Source: Deltaproteobacteria bacterium (GTDB taxonomy: Bacteria; Desulfobacterota; Syntrophobacteria; BM002). Taken from it: 7,479 bases of DNA. Below the pieces are notes generated by a model. It had not been told where the DNA came from and did not search any database. It saw nothing but the letters and a program-made list of their open reading frames with translations. Position 1 is the stretch's first letter, and each line of letters opens with the position of its first letter. The position numbers and the translations under genes are program-made. Below, piece after piece: positions 1-5,879 of the stretch. Location of the stretch: contig JAGFXI010000084.1 in assembly GCA_017861095.1 (NCBI GenBank), forward strand, positions 1 through 7,479. The letters are read 5' to 3'.

Positions 1-510
1 ATCACTTTCTTAATAGGACCTTTGCGGACTCTCCACCGGACACAGGAAAAGATAGCTGAAGGGAGAGAAACGAAAGGGTTGGGCAGAGCCGCCCGCTTGG
101 GGCGGCCCCGCAGGTCCAACTGGTCACGTTGATCTCCCGGGGAACGATGGAGATCATGACACTCCCGGTCGTGACCGTCTAGCCCGCATTATGCACGAAC
201 CACCTGCTGCGACCGCGGATCTGGCCGTCCTTCCGGGCGTTCTCGGGTCTCGCACCTTGGGACGTACTGAACAAGTACGCCTCAGGTCCGAGCCCCTGCG
301 GTTGCCCGGTGGCACGACCATCTCTTCGACCTCGCGACGGCGTCTCGTGCATAATGCGGGCTAGCTTGGTCCCTGGGAAATCAACGTGATTCGTTGGAAC
401 CTGCGGGGCCACCTCAAAGCGGGCGGCTCTGCCCCTTTCGTTTCTCTCCCTTCAGCTATCTTTTCCTGTGTCCGGCGGAGAGTCCGCAAAGAGCCTATTA
501 AGAAAGTGAT
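1..510. repeat. Giant imperfect palindrome (fold-back element) abutting the phaC-like stop codon
   Basis: Bases 1-116 read almost exactly as the reverse complement of about 400-510: 57 of the first 60 positions match, then 18 of 18, then a 4-base insertion (left arm, near 77-80). Self-complementarity continues inward through 179-198/345-364 to a central hairpin CGTACT (263-268), loop GAACA, AGTACG (274-279). The left arm carries about 30 extra bases near 140-178 that form their own nested hairpins: 122-128 with 170-176, and 131-137 with 149-155. Another local hairpin is 88-94 with 100-106. Base 510 pairs with base 1, and the stop codon of the minus-strand gene occupies 511-513, so the element ends exactly at that gene's 3' end. 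The mismatches argue against a read-chimera artefact. The left end may continue outside the window. No convincing ORF lies inside. It could be a fold-back mobile element, a processed long-hairpin RNA, or a bulky 3' structure for the minus-strand transcript. Confidence 0.85.
179..364. mobile_element. MITE-like unit with perfect 20-bp terminal inverted repeats
   Basis: CTAGCCCGCATTATGCACGA at 179-198 recurs as an exact reverse complement at 345-364, giving a 186-bp unit whose two outermost tetranucleotides are both CTAG. The interior holds no transposase and is itself largely self-complementary, centred on the 263-279 hairpin. Short length, inverted ends and lack of coding capacity fit a non-autonomous insertion-sequence derivative. 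CTAG could be part of the ends or a duplicated target. The end sequence resembles dispersed repeats I have seen in other genomes, but I cannot name the parent IS family with confidence. The unit sits nested in the larger 1-510 palindrome, so it may be the core of that element rather than a separate insertion. Confidence 0.5.
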
Positions 511-2034
511 CTACACGGATTCTTCCAGATCCAAGTGGTAGCGGACCGGGCCGCGATAGCTGTCGCCGAAGCGTGTATGAAGAGCACACTGGGAGGTAGG
601 ATCGGACCATGAGGTGGCTATGCTCACGTGGCCCTTCGGGAAGGCGCAAACCTCGGCGCCGATGTAATCCAAGGGGGCAAGGGCCGATTCCTTGTCCACC
701 AGGTCATCTTTTTCCGCATAGCAGATAAGCCACTTGATCCCCTGTTCCTTGAGCCGTTTGAAATTGAGTTGTCGGCCGAACAGTTTCACCGGAAGGGTTC
801 CGTCCTCGGTAATAGGAATGGTATAGGAGTCGTAACTCAGTTTAGTAATGGCAAGAGGAAGATCACAACGATCATAGAGCAACCAGTGGTTGAGGGCGGC
901 TGCAGTCTTGCCGATTTTCACCTCGTGACCGTTACCATTCGAGGACTCGAACATCATCAGGTCCCGATAGAAGGTCAGCATCGGAGCCTCTTTCTCGATG
1001 CTTCTTAGCTTGAAGACCCAGCTAATCAGCTTCCCGTCCACCACCCGATTGCCATTGGGCAGGCTCTTCACTGCATAGCCGAGGTCCCGAAAGCGGGCGG
1101 GCGTGTGGTCAAGGTATTCTACCAGCGACTTGCTCCGGCTTCCGTCGATCGGCGTCACGCAGGTGATGTGAGCGTCCACCAGACCGTTCAGCTCGCCGGA
1201 GAGGAGAGCCAGAAGGGTCATGAATCCCCCCTGGCAGAACCCGTTGAGGGTGACCGCTCTTCCGTGCCTGGCCTGCACCTGTTCGCAGAAGAATCGGGTG
1301 TCAAGGATGTCATCCTCTCCGGTCATCACCTGAACCGCGGGGGTTGTATCGATATCCTTCGTGATCCGGATGTAGGTGGGAATCCCCTGGTTGGCAAAGC
1401 AATGGACATAGCTTTTGTGCTCGTGGGGCAAGAAGGCCAGGATGTTGGCCCCCAGGACGGCGGGTGGGACGATGAGGATCGGCTTGCCGTGCTCCCTGAC
1501 CTCGACCTTCTTGTCCAGCGGGAGTACCTGATACAGGTAAAAGCGCTCTGTTTCGGCCGCCTTTACATAACCTCCGTCCTCGAAGTGAAACCCGTATTCC
1601 GATTCGATATCTCGGATTGCTTGGGGGAAAGAATAGACCACCTTCTCGAGAAGCCTCGCCTGTTTCGCCATAAACTGCTCAATGTCTTCTCCGTCATGGT
1701 CAAAGATGGTATTGAGCCAAGCGGAAAAGCCCCTCACCGTCTTCTGTAGATGGTACTCGCTCATCGTGCTGAAACTACCGATGAATCCCCTTTCGGCAAT
1801 CTCGAGATTGAACCGGTAAAGCTCCATATAGTCCCTGATGGTCTCCCATAGGGGCTTTTGGAGCAGCCTCTCTCTCTCCATGGAATGAAAAGAAGTCATG
1901 GCGATCCAGTACGGCGTCATGAATTCGTTCATATAAGCAAAAACGCCGGTCCAGTAAGCCTGGGCGGCCCTCATGTGCTCGATTGTCGCTCCCATCAGCT
2001 TTTGATTTATTTCCAGGACTTTTTCCATGAACAT
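511..2034 (-). CDS. phaC: PhaC-like poly(3-hydroxyalkanoate) synthase family alpha/beta hydrolase
   Basis: This 507-residue protein has the layout of PHA synthases: a helical N-terminal region (about 1-170) followed by an alpha/beta-hydrolase core. The nucleophile elbow is a cysteine-type lipase box, G265-F-C267-Q-G-G270, as in PhaC enzymes, which use Cys rather than Ser. The likely triad partners are Asp444 (in EKDDLVD, 441-447) and His469 (in PKGHVS, 466-471). A strand-turn with PPAVLGAN (190-197) precedes the core. Known PhaC enzymes polymerise hydroxyacyl-CoA into storage granules; this sequence is divergent and between class I and class III lengths, so a polymerase activity is inferred. 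Some relatives are labelled simply as hydrolases. The start at 2034 is supported by GGAGG five bases upstream; an alternative Met3 would be less well spaced. Transcription probably comes from the sigma-54 promoter at 2076-2091. No second pha gene (phaE, phaR, phaA or phaB) is visible nearby. Confidence 0.82.
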   Translation of the reverse strand: MFMEKVLEINQKLMGATIEHMRAAQAYWTGVFAYMNEFMTPYWIAMTSFHSMERERLLQKPLWETIRDYMELYRFNLEIAERGFIGSFSTMSEYHLQKTVRGFSAWLNTIFDHDGEDIEQFMAKQARLLEKVVYSFPQAIRDIESEYGFHFEDGGYVKAAETERFYLYQVLPLDKKVEVREHGKPILIVPPAVLGANILAFLPHEHKSYVHCFANQGIPTYIRITKDIDTTPAVQVMTGEDDILDTRFFCEQVQARHGRAVTLNGFCQGGFMTLLALLSGELNGLVDAHITCVTPIDGSRSKSLVEYLDHTPARFRDLGYAVKSLPNGNRVVDGKLISWVFKLRSIEKEAPMLTFYRDLMMFESSNGNGHEVKIGKTAAALNHWLLYDRCDLPLAITKLSYDSYTIPITEDGTLPVKLFGRQLNFKRLKEQGIKWLICYAEKDDLVDKESALAPLDYIGAEVCAFPKGHVSIATSWSDPTSQCALHTRFGDSYRGPVRYHLDLEESV

Positions 2035-2075
2035 AGATTCCTCCCAAGGTGGCAGACCAGTTACTCACACGATTC

Positions 2076-2091
2076 TGCAAGTCCTTTGCCA
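2076..2091 (-). promoter_or_regulatory. Sigma-54 (-24/-12) promoter of the phaC-like gene
   Basis: Read on the minus strand this is TGGCAAAGGACTTGCA, which matches the sigma-54 pattern TGGCA-N6-TTGCA, with GG and GC separated by the required ten bases. Transcription would start near 2064, giving a leader of about 30 bases before the ATG at 2034. A sigma-54 promoter needs an AAA+ enhancer-binding activator; one is encoded at 5880-7238, but that it acts here is inference. Confidence 0.8.
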
Positions 2092-2107
2092 GGCCACCTA
2101 ACCTGGC
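2088..2107. promoter_or_regulatory. Inverted repeat overlapping the -24 element
   Basis: GCCAGG (2088-2093) and CCTGGC (2102-2107) form a 6-bp dyad with an 8-base spacer, and the proximal arm overlaps the -24 box of the phaC-like promoter. A protein bound here would compete with sigma-54 RNA polymerase, so it is a candidate repressor site. Six-base arms can occur by chance in GC-rich DNA. Confidence 0.3.
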
Positions 2108-2118
2108 CAAGTGGTTCT

Positions 2119-2132
2119 AACAACATATTGTT
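2119..2132. promoter_or_regulatory. AT-rich dyad, candidate activator or regulator site upstream of phaC-like gene
   Basis: AACAACATATTGTT has 5-bp inverted arms (AACAA/TTGTT) around a 4-base centre. It lies about 60 bases upstream of the predicted sigma-54 start site, closer than most enhancer sites but within the range used by some activators. Its sequence does not resemble the repeats upstream of 7404, so it may bind a different protein. Confidence 0.35.
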
Positions 2133-2133
2133 C

Positions 2134-2149
2134 TGCAAAGGTAATACCC
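2134..2149 (-). promoter_or_regulatory. Second, weaker sigma-54-like promoter
   Basis: Minus-strand GGGTATTACCTTTGCA keeps GG and GC ten bases apart and has a good TTGCA -12 element, but its -24 half is weak. It lies 58 bases upstream of the stronger match and points the same way, so it could be a tandem promoter for the phaC-like gene or a decoy. Confidence 0.3.
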
Positions 2150-2256
2150 CATTCTTCAAAATCGCAATTCAGGTGGCGGCATGACCATATTTTGTCAAAG
2201 GACCAACGATTTTTGCCCTTTCGCCACGAAGGCATCGGACAGGAACTGAATGCTCC

Positions 2257-2329
2257 GGCGGTGTACGCCTTCCCGTAGGAAGGACGTGAGGCTTGGCGGC
2301 TCCCGGGGAGGATGGTTTCGGCTTCCCCG
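2257..2329. other. GC-rich hairpin cluster of unknown function in the divergent intergenic region
   Basis: Three adjacent hairpins are visible: GGCG 2257-2260 with CGCC 2266-2269; CCTTCC 2268-2273 with GGAAGG 2278-2283 around a CGTA loop; and CGGGGAGG 2304-2311 with CTTCCCCG 2322-2329 (one G-U). The first two share bases 2268-2269 and so compete. No T-run follows on either strand, so ordinary intrinsic terminators are unlikely. No credible ORF covers the stretch 2150-2377. It lies upstream of the sigma-70 promoter at 2378 and is therefore not part of the riboswitch transcript. Confidence 0.3.
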
Positions 2330-2377
2330 CCGTTATGCGTATCCGAGGCGTCGGGTGCCGCCTTTCCGGATCGCCAC

Positions 2378-2405
2378 TTGACTTCCCCATGAATCGCTCT
2401 ATAAT
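2378..2405 (+). promoter_or_regulatory. Sigma-70 promoter driving the riboswitch-kimA transcript
   Basis: TTGACT (2378-2383) and a perfect TATAAT (2400-2405) are separated by 16 bases. The start site would fall near 2412, just before the first paired strand of the c-di-AMP aptamer at 2420, which strongly supports both calls. Confidence 0.85.
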
Positions 2406-2412
2406 CGCTCCC

Positions 2413-2530
2413 GCCAGATCGCCTAATCCTGCTTGGCAGGAACGGGGGACCCAAATTCGGGGCGTATCACCGCTCAGGTGTAGGGCAACCTCTTCGGCCC
2501 GAGCCCGCCAGCTAACCTCGTAGGCGTCGA
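2413..2530 (+). promoter_or_regulatory. ydaO/yuaA-type cyclic di-AMP riboswitch
   Basis: The conserved core of this class is present in order: the closing stem CGCCT (2420-2424) with AGGCG (2522-2526); AATCCTGC-TTG-GCAGG hairpin (2428-2440); AGGAACGGGGGACCCAAATT (2438-2457); GGGGCGTATC (2459-2468); a CACC/GGTG hairpin (2468-2480); TAGGGCAACCTC (2481-2492); and the 3' signature CCGCCAGCTAACCTCGTA (2505-2522). Known members bind c-di-AMP and usually switch expression off, often upstream of potassium transporters or cell-wall genes. Here it leads into a KimA-like permease, the gene type after which the class was named. The aptamer begins about eight bases after the predicted start site. Confidence 0.93.
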
Positions 2531-2541
2531 AGGGGGAGAAA

Positions 2542-2589
2542 CTTCCGGAGTTGCCCGGAGGCGGATCCTCCTGTTGCATACTTCGGAGG
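2542..2589 (+). promoter_or_regulatory. Candidate riboswitch expression platform with alternative pairings
   Basis: Three stems compete in order: CTTCCGG 2542-2548 with CCGGAGG 2555-2561 (loop AGTTGC); GGAGG 2557-2561 with CCTCC 2567-2571; and CCTCC 2567-2571 with the Shine-Dalgarno-like GGAGG 2585-2589. Forming the first frees CCTCC to mask the ribosome site; forming the second frees that site. No U-tract terminator is evident, so control would be translational. The stems are short, and the link to the aptamer's closing helix is inferred. Confidence 0.4.
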
Positions 2590-2596
2590 TTCATTC

Positions 2597-2791
2597 ATGC
2601 CTGTTCTGCCCTTTCTCTCAGGCCGGGATCACCACCGGTTCGCCACGGCAAACGCCATCTCATTCCTCCTCCTCCCACACATCCGTCACGATGCCGCGCC
2701 CGGGGTATGTTGGTGTCTGTCTCATCTGCTCTCCCGTTCCGCGGGGTTATGGAAGTGGCGAGGCACGGTGTCTTTGGGCTCTATAGGCTGA
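2597..2791 (+). CDS. Possible small leader ORF (64 aa) between riboswitch and kimA
   Basis: An ATG at 2597 follows GGAGG (2585-2589) with an ideal 7-base spacer, and the reading frame runs 64 codons, ending 76 bases before kimA. The product has a short hydrophobic patch (AISFLLL, about residues 20-26), several His and Trp residues, and no domain I recognise. Its ribosome site can be masked by the leader pairing described at 2542-2589. It could be a translated leader that couples the riboswitch to the permease, a real small protein, or chance. The rest of 2530-2867 contains only this, other short overlapping frames of no merit, and the hairpins near 2797-2861. Confidence 0.27.
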   Translation: MPVLPFLSGRDHHRFATANAISFLLLPHIRHDAAPGVCWCLSHLLSRSAGLWKWRGTVSLGSIG

Positions 2792-2796
2792 AGGGT

Positions 2797-2861
2797 GAGG
2801 GGCGGCCAAGATCAAGTCCCCTCGGGCTGTTGAGCGTACCTGCTCGTCTGCAACTGGAGGG
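2797..2861 (+). promoter_or_regulatory. Competing hairpins at the kimA ribosome-binding site
   Basis: CCCCTC (2818-2823) can pair either with GAGGGG (2797-2802), a 6-bp hairpin with a 15-base loop, or with GAGGG (2857-2861) inside the kimA Shine-Dalgarno site. The two are exclusive, so the first would expose and the second mask the start region. Complementary G-rich and C-rich tracts are common in such DNA, so this is tentative. Confidence 0.3.
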
Positions 2862-2867
2862 TTACGG

Positions 2868-4736
2868 ATGAAGACGGTTGTGCTCCTGGTGCTCAACCTC
2901 TCCTTGGTGGTCCTGCTCATATCCCTGCTTCGGAGGCCCGGTCTACTCAGCTTCTACCAGGGAGGACGTTGGTGGCTCACCTGGCTTGGGATCGCCATCA
3001 TCACCCTCATGGACGAGTTTACCTCGATCTTCTATGCTCCCGCCGAGGCCTACCGTTTCATCGGTCCAACCGCCATCGTCTTCATCGCGATAACCAGCGT
3101 TTTGATTCGTTTCATGAGCACCCGTTTTACCGAGATCGCGGAGATCCTCGAACATCAAGGCCTCATAGGCGGCGGAGTCTACTCGTTCGCCTACCTGGTA
3201 TTCGGTCCCGTCATGTCCTTTGTGGCGGTGGCCTCAATTATGGTCGACTATACCCTGACCGCCTGCATGTCGGCGGTGAGCGCGGTGTTGAATGCCGCTT
3301 CCTTTTCCCCGGCCGTATCCCAGTCTCAACCGACGATAATCCTGCTGGTATTGGGCATCATCTGGGCCATTGCCGGTCTCAACATTCTGGGCATCAGGGA
3401 GAATGTCCGCTTCACCTTCATCGTGTTCATGGCGGCCACCTTCGTCATCCTGAATCTCGTGGTCTCCGGTTCCTTGGCCCTGAACCAGGAGTCCCTGGGA
3501 CGTCTCAAGGAGTCCGTCGAGACCACGATCACTCCCCTGCAAACCGGTTCATGGGTAAAGAATTACGGCAATTTCATCTCACACGTGGCCTTCTGCATGC
3601 TGGCCTATTCCGGCATAGAGTCGGTGATCCAGACAGCGGGTTTCGTCCGTACCTGGCGAGAGATCCACAAGGCATACCTTTTCCTCGCTCTTACCGTCGG
3701 CATCGTGACGCCCCTCATCGCGGCGCTCGCTCTCTCCGCCCCCGTCGATTTCAAGGGACACGAGGGGGACCTCATCACCTACTATGCCACGACGTTGAAC
3801 GGCCAGCTCTTCGGGGTCGCGGTCGCAGCACTGGCGAGCCTCACCCTCACCATGGCGGTGAATACCGCCTTCGTCGCTTCCAGCGAACTGCTGGAGCGGG
3901 CCGCCCATCGGTACGGCTTTCACTGGCTCATCGCGACCAACCGTCGCCAGGCTCTCTACCGCATCCATGTCATGAGCGCCCTGTTCTTCTCGTCCATTAT
4001 CCTCATCACCCAGGGCAGCCAGGCGATGCTGGCGGACATGTACGCCCTGGGGCTACTCGCCAGCTTTTGCATCAACATGGGCGCCCTTCTCATCTATCGC
4101 TACTTCAGAGGGACCGGGGAGTCGATCGCCTACCATACCAGCCGTCTGGGAACACTCGTCCTCTGGATCATCCTAATCAGCTGCTTCGTCTTTCTCGCCA
4201 TAGAGAAACCCCACGGCACCCTACTTTGGGCTCTCGTCACCAGTGTGGTGCTCCTGGGTGGTATCCTCGTGGCGCGGAAGCGTGCTCCGGAGATCAAAGA
4301 GATACGGCAGGCGGACAGCGAGATGGAGATGATCCTCTACCTGGCCAACTCATCCAAGCCTGATCTCCACATCATCTTTCGACGCCCCCGTGAGGAGACC
4401 TTGAACTCACCAAGGGATAATGAAGTGTTCATTACCTTCTACTCTCCCCGCGCCGGCATTCCGCCAAAGCTGGCGGCGAACCACTTTCGTTTTCCCCTGC
4501 GGCGGGCCCCCCTGTATCACCGTCTTGTAGCGCTCCTGAAGGTAGTGGAGTACGAACTCAGCAGCCGAGAGATTACAATACACTTCGGCTGGCCAATGTC
4601 TTCCTGGTTGGATCGGTTGGCCGTAGGCGTGATGGTTTTCAACGTGATGCGCCTGCCTCGCATGTTTCCTCAGTTCAGGTTTAACATTAGCTATGACGTA
4701 AAGTGCGAAGCAAAAATCACTCCGCCAACTAGCTAG
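2868..4736 (+). CDS. kimA: KimA-like APC-superfamily potassium uptake transporter
   Basis: The 622-residue protein has a polytopic membrane part (to about 470) and a cytoplasmic C-terminal alpha/beta domain (about 475-622), as in KimA (YdaO) of Bacillus. Compared from memory with that protein, the ion-site pattern is kept: Asp49 and Tyr56 (KimA D..Y spaced by seven), GGGVY at 101-105, Asp127-Tyr128-Thr131-Ser135 in the VDY helix, and Glu251 in SGIE (248-251, where KimA has TGVE). KimA imports potassium, probably with protons, and is inhibited by c-di-AMP; amino-acid permeases share the fold, so an amino-acid substrate is the main alternative. The riboswitch upstream favours potassium. An additional hydrophobic helix (about 3-20) precedes the usual first segment. 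The ATG has GGAGG seven bases upstream. The next gene starts 32 bases after the stop, suggesting one operon. Confidence 0.83.
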   Translation: MKTVVLLVLNLSLVVLLISLLRRPGLLSFYQGGRWWLTWLGIAIITLMDEFTSIFYAPAEAYRFIGPTAIVFIAITSVLIRFMSTRFTEIAEILEHQGLIGGGVYSFAYLVFGPVMSFVAVASIMVDYTLTACMSAVSAVLNAASFSPAVSQSQPTIILLVLGIIWAIAGLNILGIRENVRFTFIVFMAATFVILNLVVSGSLALNQESLGRLKESVETTITPLQTGSWVKNYGNFISHVAFCMLAYSGIESVIQTAGFVRTWREIHKAYLFLALTVGIVTPLIAALALSAPVDFKGHEGDLITYYATTLNGQLFGVAVAALASLTLTMAVNTAFVASSELLERAAHRYGFHWLIATNRRQALYRIHVMSALFFSSIILITQGSQAMLADMYALGLLASFCINMGALLIYRYFRGTGESIAYHTSRLGTLVLWIILISCFVFLAIEKPHGTLLWALVTSVVLLGGILVARKRAPEIKEIRQADSEMEMILYLANSSKPDLHIIFRRPREETLNSPRDNEVFITFYSPRAGIPPKLAANHFRFPLRRAPLYHRLVALLKVVEYELSSREITIHFGWPMSSWLDRLAVGVMVFNVMRLPRMFPQFRFNISYDVKCEAKITPPTS

Positions 4737-4768
4737 GTGCTGGGGTGGTTAGAAAGTGAGCGAGCTCT

Positions 4769-5701
4769 ATGAAAATAGGTGGACACTTTCTCACTGGAAG
4801 AAAAGGTGGCCTATTGCTTCTTCTAGCCGGCCTGGTTCTAGGTCTGGTTCTCATGTGGATTAGTATCAAATACGAGCACATCAATCTTGGATTCAAAGAT
4901 GTAATAGGCATTATACTGAAAAAGATAGAACTCATTTCCAGGATGCGGGCCAATCTTCTCACATCAGTTGATTCAGAAAAAAGTGCGGTCATGGCAGATA
5001 CAGACGAGGCCTCTCGCGCATTCGCTGACCAATCGCGGCAGGCGGCCGAGGCGGTGGATCGAGACCGTCGAGAGCTCGGCCTGCTTGTCGAGAAAGATCA
5101 TACGGAGCGAGAGCTAGAATTGCTTCGGGAGTTCGACGGTTGCTGGGCAGAGTTACGGAAAATTGATCAGGTGCTCCTCGAACTTGCAGTTGAAAATACG
5201 AACATCAAGGCGGCTAACCTCTCGTTCGGCAAGGGCAGTCTGGCCATGAAACGTTTTGAGGAGGCCCTTACGGATCTAAAACGGAGCGAACCTTTGAGTA
5301 GAAAGGACAACCAGATTGCTGAGCTTGTCTGGAATGCCCTTACGGCCGGGCTCAAGATCCACTACCTCCAAGCCCCTCACATTGCCGCGGCGAACGATGA
5401 CCAGATGGATAAGATCGAAGCAGAGATTAGGCAGCAGAATGATGTGATAAAAAGTTCTCTGAGCAAGCTGAAGCTTCTCGTCCCGAAGGACAAGCAGGCT
5501 TCATTGGGAGAGGCGGAGGCCGCCTACGATGAATTGGCAAGAGTGACCGCAGAGGTCGTCAACCTGTCGCGCCAGAACACCAATATCAAATCGTTTGAGC
5601 TTTCCCTCGGCAGGAAACGTAAAGTTACCGCCCAGTGCGATGAAGTCTTAAAAAGGTTAGAGCAAGTTGTTCGGAGCAAGACTTTTACAGGAACAAGGTA
5701 A
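4769..5701 (+). CDS. Membrane-anchored protein with two tandem four-helix-bundle (4HB_MCP-type) sensor modules
   Basis: The 310-residue product starts with a short basic cytoplasmic tail and one transmembrane helix (about 14-32), followed only by helical, charged sequence placed outside the inner membrane. Two modules are visible as an internal repeat of about 127 residues: NTNIKAANLSFGKG (143-156) matches NTNIKSFELSLGRK (270-283), with flanking helices 115-142 and 242-269 also alignable. The phrase EKSAVMADTDEASRAFADQS (70-89) is typical of chemoreceptor four-helix-bundle ligand domains. There is no second membrane helix, HAMP, methyl-accepting or kinase domain, so it cannot signal in the usual way. 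It may be a periplasmic ligand-binding partner for another sensor, or a decayed chemoreceptor fragment kept by selection. The ribosome site is weak (GAGCGAG). Co-transcription with kimA upstream is likely; the response regulator follows after about 180 bases. Confidence 0.75.
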   Translation: MKIGGHFLTGRKGGLLLLLAGLVLGLVLMWISIKYEHINLGFKDVIGIILKKIELISRMRANLLTSVDSEKSAVMADTDEASRAFADQSRQAAEAVDRDRRELGLLVEKDHTERELELLREFDGCWAELRKIDQVLLELAVENTNIKAANLSFGKGSLAMKRFEEALTDLKRSEPLSRKDNQIAELVWNALTAGLKIHYLQAPHIAAANDDQMDKIEAEIRQQNDVIKSSLSKLKLLVPKDKQASLGEAEAAYDELARVTAEVVNLSRQNTNIKSFELSLGRKRKVTAQCDEVLKRLEQVVRSKTFTGTR

Positions 5702-5869
5702 CGGACTAGGACAGGCGGCGCTTCCGACCAGTGGCTGATCGAACGCCTCCTTTCATTGACGGCCACTCCTGACCATGCGATGATAACTTTCAGTCCGAAC
5801 AGAAGATTATCTACCCCGCTGTTTGTAAAGGGGGATGACGAAAGGTCGTTGCGGACGTTGCTCGGACCT

Positions 5870-5874
5870 GGGAG
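5870..5874 (+). promoter_or_regulatory. Ribosome-binding site choosing the response-regulator start
   Basis: GGGAG at 5870-5874 lies five bases before ATG 5880. The in-frame upstream ATG at 5835 directly touches its only purine tract (AAGGGGG), leaving no spacer. Starting at 5880 puts the REC acidic pair at residues 17-18, as expected. The gap 5702-5879 otherwise shows only a weak sigma-70-like TTGACG with no good -10. Confidence 0.6.
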
Positions 5875-5879
5875 TTAAG

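Noticed and set aside
179..412. Minus-strand frame of 77 codons inside the palindrome
   Set aside because: It spans the inverted ends and central hairpin; the product reads like translated repeat, with no domain and no ribosome site.
1..510. CRISPR array or rRNA/tRNA content in the first 510 bases
   Set aside because: The structure is one inverted repeat, not evenly spaced direct repeats, and no tRNA cloverleaf or rRNA signature is visible.
1105..1749. Open frame of 214 codons on the plus strand, and another at 628-1008
   Set aside because: Both lie opposite the PhaC-like gene, have no recognisable domain or good ribosome site, and are explained by its codon bias.
2551..2871. 106-codon frame ending in an ATGA overlap with kimA
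   Set aside because: It begins at a TTG inside the predicted leader hairpin with no ribosome site, and the product is compositionally biased. The ATGA overlap alone is weak evidence.
2969..4363. Long plus-strand open frame of 464 codons
   Set aside because: It overlaps the KimA-like gene in another frame, and its product is Arg/His/Pro-rich low-complexity sequence typical of an out-of-frame reading in GC-rich DNA.
5733..5748. TGGCTGATCGAACGCC as a sigma-54 promoter for the response regulator
   Set aside because: The GG-N10-GC spacing is right, but the -12 half lacks the TT and the -24 half lacks CA after TGG; too weak to call.
5835..5879. Upstream start for the response regulator
   Set aside because: The ATG at 5835 touches its purine tract with no spacer, and the 15 extra residues are Cys/Gly/Lys-rich and unlike a receiver-domain N-terminus. 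Start 5880 has a proper ribosome site.
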